Source: Aurantiacibacter zhengii
GTDB lineage: Bacteria > Pseudomonadota > Alphaproteobacteria > Sphingomonadales > Sphingomonadaceae
Reading direction: 5' to 3'
Length of the DNA stretch: 64,000 nt
Assembly (NCBI RefSeq): GCF_003584125.1
Contig: NZ_QXFL01000002.1
Location: forward strand, 434,001-498,000
Shown here: positions 47,832 through 58,023 of the stretch, piece after piece
How positions within the stretch are numbered: the stretch's first letter is position 1
How the letters are laid out: each line of letters starts with the position of its first letter
The notes under the pieces: model-generated
What the model saw: the letters and a program-made list of their open reading frames with translations, nothing else
What the model was told of the DNA's origin: nothing
Databases searched by the model: none
Position numbers and translations under genes: made by a program

Positions 47832-48647
47832 ATGGAAGACTACCGGAGTATCTTCATCACCGGCGGTGGTTCGGGCATCGGCCGCGCCATCGCGCAGCGT
47901 TTCTCTCGCGGCGGATGGTTCGTCGGCCTTGGCGATATCAACGAGACAGGCATGGCCGAAACGGGAGCATCGCTGCCCGAGGGGACATGGTCGGCACATG
48001 TGCTCGACGTGCGCGAGCCCGAGCAATGGGATAACGCACTGAAGGACTTCCACGCAGCCTGCGGTGGCCGCATCGATGCGCTTGCCAACAACGCGGGCGT
48101 GCCGCTGGGCGGAGATCTTGCCGACCTTACCACCGAGGAAATCGATCGCACCCTTGCGATCAATCTCAACGGCGTGATCTACGGCGCCCGTGCTGCCTAT
48201 CCTTACCTGAAGGAAGCAGGTCCGGGGTCGTGCCTCGTCAACACCTGCAGCGCGGCAGGGCTGTACGGACAGGCGGGCATGACGATCTATTGCGCCAGCA
48301 AGTTCGGCGTGCGGGGCATTACCGAGAGTCTGGACATCGAGTGGGCGAAAGACGGCATCCGCGTGACCGACGTAATGCCCAGCTTCATCGACACGCCCTT
48401 GCTTGCCCAGTCGAGCCACGCAGGCGACAACCGCCCGATCCGTGACCGCGTTGCCGATGCGGGGCTGGAGTTCACGCCGGTGGAAGACGTCGCCGAGACC
48501 TTCTGGCGCGCGGTCAAAGGTTCTAAACTGCACAACCCGGTCGGAAAGACCGCACGGACCATCGCCCGCGCTGCCAGGTGGATGCCGGGCTATGTGCGCG
48601 CACGTTCGCATGAACTGGCACGGCGGGGCCTCAAGCCGATGGGTTGA
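47832..48647 (+). CDS. SDR family oxidoreductase (first of a tandem pair)
   Basis: A classical short-chain dehydrogenase of 271 residues. The nucleotide motif [10 protein letters not shown] is near residue 12-21, NNAG follows, and the Tyr/Lys of the active site are in YCASK. The C-terminal part is longer than a minimal SDR and ends in a basic helix (RTIARAARWMPGYVRARSHE), which may be membrane-peripheral. Substrate unknown. The start at 47832 is preferred over an upstream ATG that lies beyond the GGAG site. Its neighbour is a paralogue. Confidence 0.88.
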   Translation: MEDYRSIFITGGGSGIGRAIAQRFSRGGWFVGLGDINETGMAETGASLPEGTWSAHVLDVREPEQWDNALKDFHAACGGRIDALANNAGVPLGGDLADLTTEEIDRTLAINLNGVIYGARAAYPYLKEAGPGSCLVNTCSAAGLYGQAGMTIYCASKFGVRGITESLDIEWAKDGIRVTDVMPSFIDTPLLAQSSHAGDNRPIRDRVADAGLEFTPVEDVAETFWRAVKGSKLHNPVGKTARTIARAARWMPGYVRARSHELARRGLKPMG

Positions 48648-48695
48648 CGCGCACGCCCCCCAGCCCAAAAGCGGCGCGAAAAAAGGACAGGATGG

Positions 48696-49526
48696 ATGAG
48701 CAGCCAGAAGAGCATTTTCATTACCGGCGGCGGATCGGGTATCGGCCGCGCCATCGCGCAGCATTTCGCGGCCAGGGGCTGGCTGGTGGGCATTGCCGAT
48801 CGCAACACGGTGGGACTTGAAGAAACGAAGGCGCTCCTTCCCGAAGGGCAGTGCTACACCTACACCTTCGACGTGACCAATCGCGCTGGTTGGGACGTGG
48901 CCCTGTCGGACTTCGCCAGGCATTCAGGCGGCGGCATCAACGTGATCGCCAACAACGCCGGGCTTCCTTCTGGCGGTCCGCTGAGTGAGGTTTCGCACGA
49001 GGAACTGGACCTGCTGCTGGACGTGAACCTGCGGGCGGTCTTCTACGGCGCGAAGGCTGGGTACCAATACCTCAAGGCCGCTGCGCCCGATGCCTGCCTG
49101 CTCAACACCGCCAGCGCTGCCGCAATCTACGGCATGGCCAACCAAAGCGTCTACGGCGCGACGAAAGCGGGCGTGAAGAGCTTGACCGAGAGCCTGGATG
49201 CGGAATGGGCCCCTGCCGGGATCAAGGTCCGCTCCCTGATGCCCAGCTTCATCGACACCCCCCTGCTGAAGCAACCACCGAACCGCAGCCGCAACACGCC
49301 CATCCGCGATGCGGTGGTCAAGGCGGGGCTCGAATTCACGCCAGTCGAGGTGGTGGCCGAGGAAGCCTGGAAAGCCGTGCACGGCAACAAGGTCCACCGC
49401 CTCGTCGGCAAAACCGCGCGCAAACTGGCACGGGTGGCCAAGTGGTTCCCCGGCAAACTGCGCGACCGCGCACGCACCCTTGCCGAAGCGCACGAACGCA
49501 GCGAAGGGCGCGCGGCGCTGGACTAG
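48696..49526 (+). CDS. SDR family oxidoreductase (second of a tandem pair)
   Basis: A 276-residue SDR clearly paralogous to the preceding gene: the same [13 protein letters not shown] opening, the same [10 protein letters not shown] segment, GLEFTPVE, and the same basic C-terminal stretch [15 protein letters not shown]. The catalytic motif is YGATK. The duplication was tandem and has since diverged. AGGA precedes the ATG at 48696. Its TAG stop overlaps the convergent phhB stop (CTAG). Confidence 0.88.
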   Translation: MSSQKSIFITGGGSGIGRAIAQHFAARGWLVGIADRNTVGLEETKALLPEGQCYTYTFDVTNRAGWDVALSDFARHSGGGINVIANNAGLPSGGPLSEVSHEELDLLLDVNLRAVFYGAKAGYQYLKAAAPDACLLNTASAAAIYGMANQSVYGATKAGVKSLTESLDAEWAPAGIKVRSLMPSFIDTPLLKQPPNRSRNTPIRDAVVKAGLEFTPVEVVAEEAWKAVHGNKVHRLVGKTARKLARVAKWFPGKLRDRARTLAEAHERSEGRAALD

Positions 49527-49810
49527 AGCGCCTCGATCGCCTTGGCCATTGTCACGTCCCGCTTGGAAAGCCCGCCAGCGTCGTGCGTGGTCAGCGTGAT
49601 GTCCACCTTGTTGTAGACGTTGAACCATTCGGGATGGTGATCGCTCTTTTCCGCAATCAGGGCGACGCGGGCCATGAAGCCCCATGCCTCGCTGAAATCG
49701 GAGAATTCGAAAACCTTGCGCATGGCATCACCATCGCGGTCGAATTCCCAGCCCTCAAGCTCGTTTAAGGCGCTTTCGGCGTCGCTGCGCGCCAGTTTCT
49801 CTACAGCCAT
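49523..49810 (-). CDS. phhB: Pterin-4a-carbinolamine dehydratase
   Basis: Recycles the oxidised tetrahydropterin cofactor of aromatic hydroxylases. The 95 residues carry the family signature SDHHPEW followed by [19 protein letters not shown]. The two adjacent histidines are catalytic. No phenylalanine hydroxylase gene lies in the window. Length is normal. It converges on the second SDR gene with overlapping stops. Confidence 0.94.
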   Translation of the reverse strand: MAVEKLARSDAESALNELEGWEFDRDGDAMRKVFEFSDFSEAWGFMARVALIAEKSDHHPEWFNVYNKVDITLTTHDAGGLSKRDVTMAKAIEAL

Positions 49811-49863
49811 GGATCATTCCCTTGCTTGCGTGTTGATATGTCCCTGCCCTAACGCACCAGACA

Positions 49864-50472
49864 ATGGAAGCGCCCCGCCTTGCTGCCCGTGATCTTGCCT
49901 GCCGCCGGGGGGAACGGCTGCTCTTTCGCGGTCTTTCGCTGGAACTTTCGGGCGGGCAGGCGCTGCATGTGACCGGATCGAACGGTACAGGCAAGTCCAG
50001 CCTGATCCGCATCCTGGCACGCCTGCTGCGCCCCTATGCGGGCGAGGTGGAGCGTAGCGGCACCATCGGCCTGCTGGATCAGACCATGGCGCTGGACGAA
50101 CACCTGCCGTTGGGCCGCGCGCTGGCCTTCTGGCGACGCATAGACCGCTGGCCGGACCGCGACGATGCGACCGGAGAGCGCGTGGGCCAGCTTGGCCTGC
50201 GCGACCTGATGGACGTGCCGGTTCGCTATCTTTCTACCGGCCAGCGCAAGCGCGCCGCCCTGTTCCGGCTGCTGGGCCAGGGCGCGGACATCTGGCTGCT
50301 GGACGAACCTCTGAACGGTCTTGACCGCGACGCCGTGGCATTGGTGGAAGCGCTGGTGGCGCAGCACATCGCGAGCGGCGGTCTTGCCCTGGTCGCCAGT
50401 CACCAGCCGATTGCCGTTGCGGGCATGGCTGTCCTGCACCTGCCGGATTATGCACCGGGTGTCGACGCATGA
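49864..50472 (+). CDS. ccmA: Heme exporter ATP-binding protein CcmA
   Basis: ATPase of the cytochrome c maturation system I, acting with CcmB in releasing heme-charged CcmE. The 202 residues contain Walker A GSNGTGKSS, the ABC signature LSTGQRKRAAL and Walker B IWLLDEP, with a final His in SHQP. No strong ribosome site was seen before the ATG. The stop overlaps the ccmB start by 4 nt. Confidence 0.95.
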   Translation: MEAPRLAARDLACRRGERLLFRGLSLELSGGQALHVTGSNGTGKSSLIRILARLLRPYAGEVERSGTIGLLDQTMALDEHLPLGRALAFWRRIDRWPDRDDATGERVGQLGLRDLMDVPVRYLSTGQRKRAALFRLLGQGADIWLLDEPLNGLDRDAVALVEALVAQHIASGGLALVASHQPIAVAGMAVLHLPDYAPGVDA

Positions 50473-51131
50473 GTGGGTTCGGCACCCTGCTGCTGCGCGA
50501 CCTGGCGCAATTCCTTCCCGGCGCGCGCAAGGGCAATACCTTGCTGCCGCTGCTGTTCTTCGTGGCCGTGGCCATGCTCTATCCGTTCGCCGTCGGGCCG
50601 AACCCCAACGTGCTGGCCGCGACCGGCGGCGGGGTGATCTGGGTGGCCGCGCTGCTCGCCGCGATTCTGCCGCTGGACCGGCTGCTGGCCCCCGACCTGG
50701 AAAACGGCTTCTTCGACCAGTGGGCCCTGCGCGGCATTGCGGAAGAGGTGGTGGTGGCCGTGCGTCTGCTCGCCCACTGGCTCAGCTTCGGACCGTTCCT
50801 GATGCTGGCCGCCCTGCCCGCCAGCGCGCTGCTGGGTATCGACGGCGCGACCCTGCGCACGGTGGAGCTTGGCCTGCTGGCCGGAACGCCGGGCCTCGCT
50901 GCCATCGGTATCATCATCGCCGCCGTCACGGTGGGCCTGCGCAGCGGCGGGGCAGCGCTTTCCGGCTTGCTGGTCATCCCGCTGGCGGTGCCGCTGCTGA
51001 TCTTCGGCGCAGGTTCACTATCGAACGGGGGTGAAGGCGGCATCGCGCTGACTGCCGCGATCAGCCTGGTGCTGGTCGCCATGGCGCCGTTTGCCGGTGG
51101 AGCGGCAATCCGCGCCGCGCGCGAAGGCTAG
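50469..51131 (+). CDS. ccmB: Heme exporter membrane protein CcmB
   Basis: Membrane partner of CcmA, with six helices in 220 residues. The N-terminal FGTLLLRDLAQFLPGARKG and the LDRLLAPDLENGFFDQWALRG loop are typical of CcmB. The gene ends with a stop overlapping that of the convergent antiporter (CTAG). ccmC and the other ccm genes do not follow, so the system must be completed elsewhere. A c-type cytochrome that would need it is encoded at 52436. Confidence 0.95.
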   Translation: MSGFGTLLLRDLAQFLPGARKGNTLLPLLFFVAVAMLYPFAVGPNPNVLAATGGGVIWVAALLAAILPLDRLLAPDLENGFFDQWALRGIAEEVVVAVRLLAHWLSFGPFLMLAALPASALLGIDGATLRTVELGLLAGTPGLAAIGIIIAAVTVGLRSGGAALSGLLVIPLAVPLLIFGAGSLSNGGEGGIALTAAISLVLVAMAPFAGGAAIRAAREG

Positions 51132-52372
51132 GCAGGCTTTTCCTCTTCCCCGGTGGCGCGGCTTACCGCGACCCCGGCGCTCAATCCGTGAACAGTGGCT
51201 GATACCAGGATAGTGAACGCCACCGTTGCCCAGAGCGCACCCTCGTCCACCAGTTCCACATGAGCCCCGGCATAGGCGAGATAGTAGATCGAGCCGATAC
51301 CGCGAATACCAAAGAACGACACGGTCGCCCGCTCGCGCGTGTTCAGCCCTGCTCCGGCCAGCGACAGCCAGCCCGCCAGCGGGCGGATAAGGAAGATCAG
51401 CGCCAGCCCGATTATGGCATGCGACCAGTCCAGATAGGGCAGCAGGCCGGGAATGGCCGCCCCCAGGGCCACCAGCAGCACGGCAGTGAGCGTATGTTCC
51501 AGCGCTTCGGAGAAGCTGTGCAGCTTCTCATGAAACCGGTCCTGCGATTCCTCGCGCCGCAGCGCCAGGCCGGCGACGAAGGCGGCGATGAAGCCGTAGC
51601 CTTCCAGCAGTTCGGTAATGCCGTAGGCGAAGATGACCCCGGCAAAGGCGATCACGCCCGATTGCGTCTTGGAAAGCGCATTGCAGCGCGGCCAGTCGAA
51701 CATGATCTTGCCCAGCAGCCAGCCCGATGCAGCGCCTGCCGCAGCGCCCATGGCCACACGCCAGACTACATCGCGCAGCAGCCATTCGCCCAGCAGCCCC
51801 GCGCTGACCGCGCCTGCCGTGGCAACGGCAATCCCGAGATGGACGAAGGGAAAGGCAAGTCCGTCGTTCAGGCCCGCCTCTGTCGTCAGCGCATAGCGCA
51901 CCGGATGTTCGCCGCCCTCCAGCGGCGGCCCGACCTGCACGTCACCCGCCAGCACCGGATCGGTGGGAGAGAGGATCGCGCCCAGAAGCAGGCTGCCGGC
52001 CAGCGTCATTCCCGCCGCCAGCCAGCCGAACAGCGCCAGGGCAATGATCGTTACCGGCATACCGAACAGCAACAAGCGCAGCGTGGGCTTCCACAGGCCA
52101 TGACCGAACAGCGTGTCGATCCGCAATCCCACACCGAACAGGCCAATGATCACGGCGAGTTCGGCGGTGACTTCCCAGATTTTCGGGTTCGACAGCGGAT
52201 CGACTGCTGCGGGCATTCCCGGCACCCACGAAAAGGCCACCAGCCCCAGCGCGATCAGCAAGGGGGCGGCGGCGGGCTCCCGCCCGGAAAAGAAACGCGG
52301 CACCCAATAGCTGGCGATAATAGCCGCGCCCGCTGCTGCAAAGAGGATATGGTAGGAATTGAATTCGAACAT
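51128..52372 (-). CDS. Monovalent cation:proton antiporter (CPA1/NhaP-type)
   Basis: An inner-membrane exchanger of 414 residues with about 12 helices. The ion-binding region is clear: LSPTDPVLAGDV in the first crossover and EAGLNDGLAFPF in the second, the ND motif of the electroneutral CPA1 branch. The conserved loop GIRGIGSIYYLAYA near the C-terminus also fits. It lacks the large cytosolic C-terminal domain of eukaryotic NHEs. Na+ or K+ preference cannot be told. It converges on ccmB. Confidence 0.9.
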   Translation of the reverse strand: MFEFNSYHILFAAAGAAIIASYWVPRFFSGREPAAAPLLIALGLVAFSWVPGMPAAVDPLSNPKIWEVTAELAVIIGLFGVGLRIDTLFGHGLWKPTLRLLLFGMPVTIIALALFGWLAAGMTLAGSLLLGAILSPTDPVLAGDVQVGPPLEGGEHPVRYALTTEAGLNDGLAFPFVHLGIAVATAGAVSAGLLGEWLLRDVVWRVAMGAAAGAASGWLLGKIMFDWPRCNALSKTQSGVIAFAGVIFAYGITELLEGYGFIAAFVAGLALRREESQDRFHEKLHSFSEALEHTLTAVLLVALGAAIPGLLPYLDWSHAIIGLALIFLIRPLAGWLSLAGAGLNTRERATVSFFGIRGIGSIYYLAYAGAHVELVDEGALWATVAFTILVSATVHGLSAGVAVSRATGEEEKPA

Positions 52373-52435
52373 CAGGGCAGGTTTCCGGCTACGTCTGGCA
52401 TGAACGCTCGACGCCGCGGCCTGTGCCGATGTGGC

Positions 52436-52786
52436 CTAGTAAGGTGGGTGATAGTCCTCACGCCGCAGGGTGAGCATGTAGTCCACCAGCTGCTGCACTT
52501 CATCCTCCTCGAGGTAGAAATCCATCTCACCGGGATAGTTGTGCGCATCGACCAGCCACATCGTCAGCGTTTCGCGCGTCACACCTCGGCGATTGGCGAT
52601 GGCTGGCCATTCGGGCGCCTGCGGATTGGGTGACAGGCCGTATGGCTCAACGGAATGGCACGAGCCACACGCGGCCTGCGCCAGCGCGTGGTCTTCAGGG
52701 TCTGCCATGGCGACAGGCTGCGGCTCCACGGTCTGGCACGCGGCCAGTGCGGTGAGCATAACGGCTGGTGCGAGCAACGAATTCAT
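52436..52786 (-). CDS. Small lipoprotein cytochrome c
   Basis: A 116-residue monoheme cytochrome. A short signal peptide ends in the lipobox LAAC, so it should be membrane-anchored. The heme motif CGSCH is at about 40-44, and a Met in GEMDFYL is the likely sixth ligand. The rest is short and helical, with DEVQQLVDYMLTLR as the C-terminal helix. Partner oxidase or reductase unknown. It needs the Ccm system, part of which is encoded 2 kb away. It lies 63 nt upstream of the antiporter. Confidence 0.85.
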   Translation of the reverse strand: MNSLLAPAVMLTALAACQTVEPQPVAMADPEDHALAQAACGSCHSVEPYGLSPNPQAPEWPAIANRRGVTRETLTMWLVDAHNYPGEMDFYLEEDEVQQLVDYMLTLRREDYHPPY

Positions 52787-52851
52787 ACGACCTTGTCCTC
52801 TCTACTATCGAGCGAATGTAGCAGAAAGGACCACCGGATCGTTGCGCTGGA

Positions 52852-53676
52852 TCAATAGGGAGGCTGGTCCAGGCCCTTGGGCGACTTGGTGAAGATTTCG
52901 CAGCCTTCCTCGGTAATGCCGATGGAATGTTCGAACTGCGCGCTCAGGCTCTTGTCGCGGGTCACCGCCGTCCAACCGTCATTGAGCAGCTTCACGTGCG
53001 CGCGGCCTAGGTTGATCATCGGCTCGATGGTCATGAACATGCCGGCCTTCAGTTCCGGCCCGGTGCCCCGGCGGCCAGCGTGCACCACTTCGGGCGCATC
53101 GTGGAACAGGCGGCCCAGCCCGTGGCCGCAGAATTCGCGCACCACGCCGTAGCGGTGGCGTTCGGCATGTTCCTGGATCGCCGCGCCGATATCGCCCAGT
53201 CGCGCACCAGGGCGCACCTCGGCAATGCCGATCATCAGGCATTCGTAGGTGACTTCCACCAGCTTCTTCGCCTTGATGGCAGGCTCACCGACGAAGTACA
53301 TGCGGCTGGTATCGCCGTGCCAGCCATCCAGCAGCGGCGTCACATCGATATTGACGATATCGCCGTCTTTCAGGCGCTTGTCGCCCGGAATGCCGTGACA
53401 CACGACGTGGTTGATGGAGGTGCAGCACGAATGGGTGAAACCGCGATAGCCCAGCGTTGCAGGCACCGCGCCGCCATCCAGCGTCATTTCGCGAACGACC
53501 TTGTCCAGTTCGCCAGTGGTTACCCCCGGCTCCACGCGGGTGGTCAGTTCGTCGAGGATTTCGGCGGCAAGGCGGCCTGCCTTGCGCATTCCTTCGAAAC
53601 CTTCCGGCCCATGCAGCTTGATGGTGCCGTCGCGGTAGATGGTCGTGTCGCCTGAAACGTGCTGGTAATCTGTCAT
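52852..53676 (-). CDS. map: Methionine aminopeptidase type I
   Basis: Removes the initiator methionine from nascent proteins. The 274 residues have the five metal ligands in order: the two Asp in NIDVTPLLDGWHGDTSRMY, His in GHGLGRLFHDAPEV, Glu in MTIEPMIN and Glu in QFEHSI. Length is a little over the usual 250-260 because of a C-terminal KSPKGLDQPPY extension. The ATG at 53676 was chosen; another ATG three codons upstream is equally possible because neither has a clear ribosome site. Confidence 0.96.
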   Translation of the reverse strand: MTDYQHVSGDTTIYRDGTIKLHGPEGFEGMRKAGRLAAEILDELTTRVEPGVTTGELDKVVREMTLDGGAVPATLGYRGFTHSCCTSINHVVCHGIPGDKRLKDGDIVNIDVTPLLDGWHGDTSRMYFVGEPAIKAKKLVEVTYECLMIGIAEVRPGARLGDIGAAIQEHAERHRYGVVREFCGHGLGRLFHDAPEVVHAGRRGTGPELKAGMFMTIEPMINLGRAHVKLLNDGWTAVTRDKSLSAQFEHSIGITEEGCEIFTKSPKGLDQPPY

Positions 53677-53720
53677 GCGCCCCATCTAGGCGTTTCGGGC
53701 GCAAAATGCGAGGGCGCGAA

Positions 53721-54548
53721 TCAACGGGCGGTGAAGGCCTCGCGATATTCCTCGCGCACCACTTCCAGGAGTTCGGGCGTCATGGGAAAATCGAACTCGT
53801 AGGTTCCTTCGGCATAGGGCCCGGCAAGGTAGGGCGCGATCTGGATACCGATCCGGTTGAAGCTTTGCCCGTTCGACGAACCGAGCAGCAGATTGCCCTC
53901 GTCGGGCTTGACGCAAGCATCGAAGGTGTCGTCGGACCCTTCCTCCACTGGCTGCCCGCGGCGTTTTTCGCGTTCGGCGTTCAATGCCTCGCACAGCCTG
54001 GGACCGAGCACCTCGTCCAGCGCCGCGGGAGAGGTGAAGAAGGCAATCGGCTCGATCGTCTCGCCCGCCTCCTTGTCCCATACGATGGTATCGAAACCGT
54101 AATTCGGATGCGCCCCGCCGTAATAGAAGGACTGGCCGGCAGACAAGCTCAGCCAGCCGGGCAGGTCGGCCACCACTTCCCAAGCGGTTTCGCTGGAATA
54201 GGTGTTGAACGGAAAACCGTTGTCCCGCGCTTCCTCGCGCCCTCTCGCGGCGCGGCTGGCCAGTCGCTGCCGCTCCTGCTCCAGCCGCGAATCGAGCCAG
54301 CCTGCCAGCCCTTCGGTATCGCCGGCAGCCTGCGGATAGGAATATTCGAACAGGTAGGTGTCGGTCCGCTCGGATACCGTCCTTGCGCCGCCCAGCGGGG
54401 CAGGCGTGCTGTCCGGCGTTGCCGGGGGCTGCGGCGTTTCCGGCGTGGCGGTGGGCTGCGGGTCCGCTTCCTTGCCAGCGGGCGTGCACGCGACAAGGGC
54501 GGCCGGAACCGCAAGCAGGGTGAATCGTCGGATCAACATAGAGACCAT
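53721..54548 (-). CDS. Lipoprotein with DUF4163/DUF3298-like domain
   Basis: A lipoprotein of 275 residues with lipobox LVAC near residue 21, then a Pro/Thr-rich linker to about 50. The body has the strand pattern and the motif FYYGGAHPNYGFDTIVWDKE seen in RsiV/DUF3298 domains, which occur in anti-sigma factors and lysozyme-binding proteins. No ligand can be named. The ATG at 54548 has GGGA just upstream; an ATG three codons inside is an alternative. It is divergent from the aminopeptidase gene with only 48 nt between them. Confidence 0.75.
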   Translation of the reverse strand: MVSMLIRRFTLLAVPAALVACTPAGKEADPQPTATPETPQPPATPDSTPAPLGGARTVSERTDTYLFEYSYPQAAGDTEGLAGWLDSRLEQERQRLASRAARGREEARDNGFPFNTYSSETAWEVVADLPGWLSLSAGQSFYYGGAHPNYGFDTIVWDKEAGETIEPIAFFTSPAALDEVLGPRLCEALNAEREKRRGQPVEEGSDDTFDACVKPDEGNLLLGSSNGQSFNRIGIQIAPYLAGPYAEGTYEFDFPMTPELLEVVREEYREAFTAR

Positions 54549-54596
54549 TTATCCCAAGCCTTCCCAAACGGCGACGAAAACGGCAAGCGGAATTCC

Positions 54597-55979
<1,383 letters not shown>

Positions 55980-56001
55980 GCGACAAGGTTGCAGCAGGCG
56001 T

Positions 56002-56021
56002 GCCGCGCGGCTAAGCGCGGC
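56002..56021 (+). terminator. Possible terminator after the aminopeptidase gene
   Basis: GCCGCGC pairs with GCGCGGC across a 6-nt loop, 22 nt past the stop. A T-run comes only 17 nt later (TTTTT at 56039-56043), so the element is imperfect and may not terminate strongly. Confidence 0.35.
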
Positions 56022-56097
56022 TGTCTGAGCGGGGGCAGTTTTTCCCTTCCGTCATAACAATGTGGGTGAGCGGCGCTTGAGCCAGGATGACAACACC

Positions 56098-56436
56098 ATG
56101 ACTGGAACAGCGCCGCAGGGGCCGTTTGCGCTGACCGGACCGATCGCGCGGCCCGAGCCGGGGCAGGTTCCGCTGCGGGGCGACCTGGCGCACATCGGGC
56201 TGGCGGGCAAGCACTTCGTCCCCCATTATGCCGTGCCGCAGCCGCGCGCCGTGCTGCCCGGTGGCGCTCCGCTCTACGCCGATCCCGACGACACGTCGCA
56301 GGAACTGTGCACGCTGCTCGAAGGCGACAGCTTCGAAGTGCTCGACGTGTCGCGCGAGTGGGCCTGGGGCTGCCTGTCGCTGGAGGGACCTGTCGGTTTT
56401 GTCCGGCATGATCGGCTGGAGTTTCCCGGAGGCTGA
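56098..56436 (+). CDS. Orphan SH3-domain protein (N-terminal part of an NlpC/P60 peptidase)
   Basis: A soluble protein of 112 residues. It matches only the first bacterial SH3 region of sphingomonad NlpC/P60 gamma-D-Glu-mDAP peptidases: VPLRGDLAHIGLAGKHFVPHYA is followed by the strand-rich stretch ending WAWGCLSLEGPVGFVRHDRL. Such peptidases normally continue for about 170 more residues with a Cys-His active site and sit after a leucyl aminopeptidase gene, as here (family knowledge). The catalytic domain is missing and argC begins 3 nt later. It may be a remnant or a stand-alone binding module. Start at 56098 by AGGA; a GTG at 56062 is possible. Confidence 0.65.
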   Translation: MTGTAPQGPFALTGPIARPEPGQVPLRGDLAHIGLAGKHFVPHYAVPQPRAVLPGGAPLYADPDDTSQELCTLLEGDSFEVLDVSREWAWGCLSLEGPVGFVRHDRLEFPGG

Positions 56437-56439
56437 AGC

Positions 56440-57375
56440 ATGGCACACACCGTTTTCATCGATGGCGCCGCGGGCACGACCGGCCTGGAGATCGCCGACA
56501 GGCTGGAAGGCCGTGAGGAATTCGAGATTGTGCGCCTGAACGAGGCGGAGCGGAAGGACGAGGACTGTCGCCGCTCGGCGCTGAACTTTGCGGATTTCGC
56601 TATCCTGTGCCTGCCCGATGATGCCGCGCGGGCGGCGGTGGCCATGATCGAGGAAGGTTCCGGCACGCGGGTGATCGATGCCTCCACCGCGCACCGCACG
56701 GCGCCGGGCTGGATCTACGGCTTTCCCGAACTGGTGGGAGCCAATGTCGTGGCAGGGGCAGACCGCGTCGCCAATCCCGGCTGCTATCCCACCGGCTTTC
56801 TGGCGCTGGTCGCCCCCCTGGTGCGCGCCAAGCTGCTGCCCCGCGACTGGCCCTACAGCGTCAATGCCGTGTCCGGATATTCGGGCGGCGGCAAGGGCCT
56901 GATCCAGCATTTCGAGGGGGAAGGCAGCAACATCGCCTTTCGCACCTACGGCCTGACGCTGGATCACAAGCATCTGGATGAAATGAAGAGCAAGGCGGGT
57001 CTGAAGAACGCGCCGGTGTTCGCCCCGTCCGTCGTGCCCGGCTTTCGCGGCATGGTGGTGGAAGTGCCCCTGGCGATCGAGGCGATGCGCAATGCCGCTC
57101 CGCCCAAGGAACTGCGCGAGGAACTGGCACGCTATTACGAGAACGCCCCGCTCATCAGCGTGCACCAGCCCGATGGCGAGGTGACGGAATTGGTGCTCTA
57201 CAAGAACGCCGAACCTTCCGACAGGCTGGACCTGTACGTATTCTCCGACAAGGAGGGTCACACCGCCCGCCTGATCGCGGTGCTCGATAACCTTGGCAAG
57301 GGTGCCAGCGGCGCTGCAGTGCAATCGCTGAACCTGATGGCGGGGTGCGATCCGCTGGCCGGACTTCACGCTTGA
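56440..57375 (+). CDS. argC: N-acetyl-gamma-glutamyl-phosphate reductase, type 2
   Basis: Third step of arginine synthesis. The 311 residues are the short type-2 form. The N-terminal VFIDGAAGTTGLEI binds NADP, and the catalytic Cys115 is in NPGCYPTG. A conserved His follows in the C-terminal part (ISVHQPDGEV), and NAVSGYSGGGKG is also typical. It starts 3 nt after the SH3 gene and may share its transcript. Confidence 0.95.
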   Translation: MAHTVFIDGAAGTTGLEIADRLEGREEFEIVRLNEAERKDEDCRRSALNFADFAILCLPDDAARAAVAMIEEGSGTRVIDASTAHRTAPGWIYGFPELVGANVVAGADRVANPGCYPTGFLALVAPLVRAKLLPRDWPYSVNAVSGYSGGGKGLIQHFEGEGSNIAFRTYGLTLDHKHLDEMKSKAGLKNAPVFAPSVVPGFRGMVVEVPLAIEAMRNAAPPKELREELARYYENAPLISVHQPDGEVTELVLYKNAEPSDRLDLYVFSDKEGHTARLIAVLDNLGKGASGAAVQSLNLMAGCDPLAGLHA

Positions 57376-57961
<586 letters not shown>

Positions 57962-58023
57962 GGCGCCGGGCGGATCCCCGTCAGAACAAACAACACTACG
58001 TTCAATTCCAAGGAAGGATTATC

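Noticed and set aside
45153-48923. A 1256-codon open frame on the minus strand opposite the AlkA-type, S9 peptidase and SDR genes
   Set aside because: It is antisense to three well-supported genes, its translation is rich in His/Arg/Val/Gly in the way of GC-skewed shadow frames, and it matches no family. The length follows from codon bias of the plus-strand genes.
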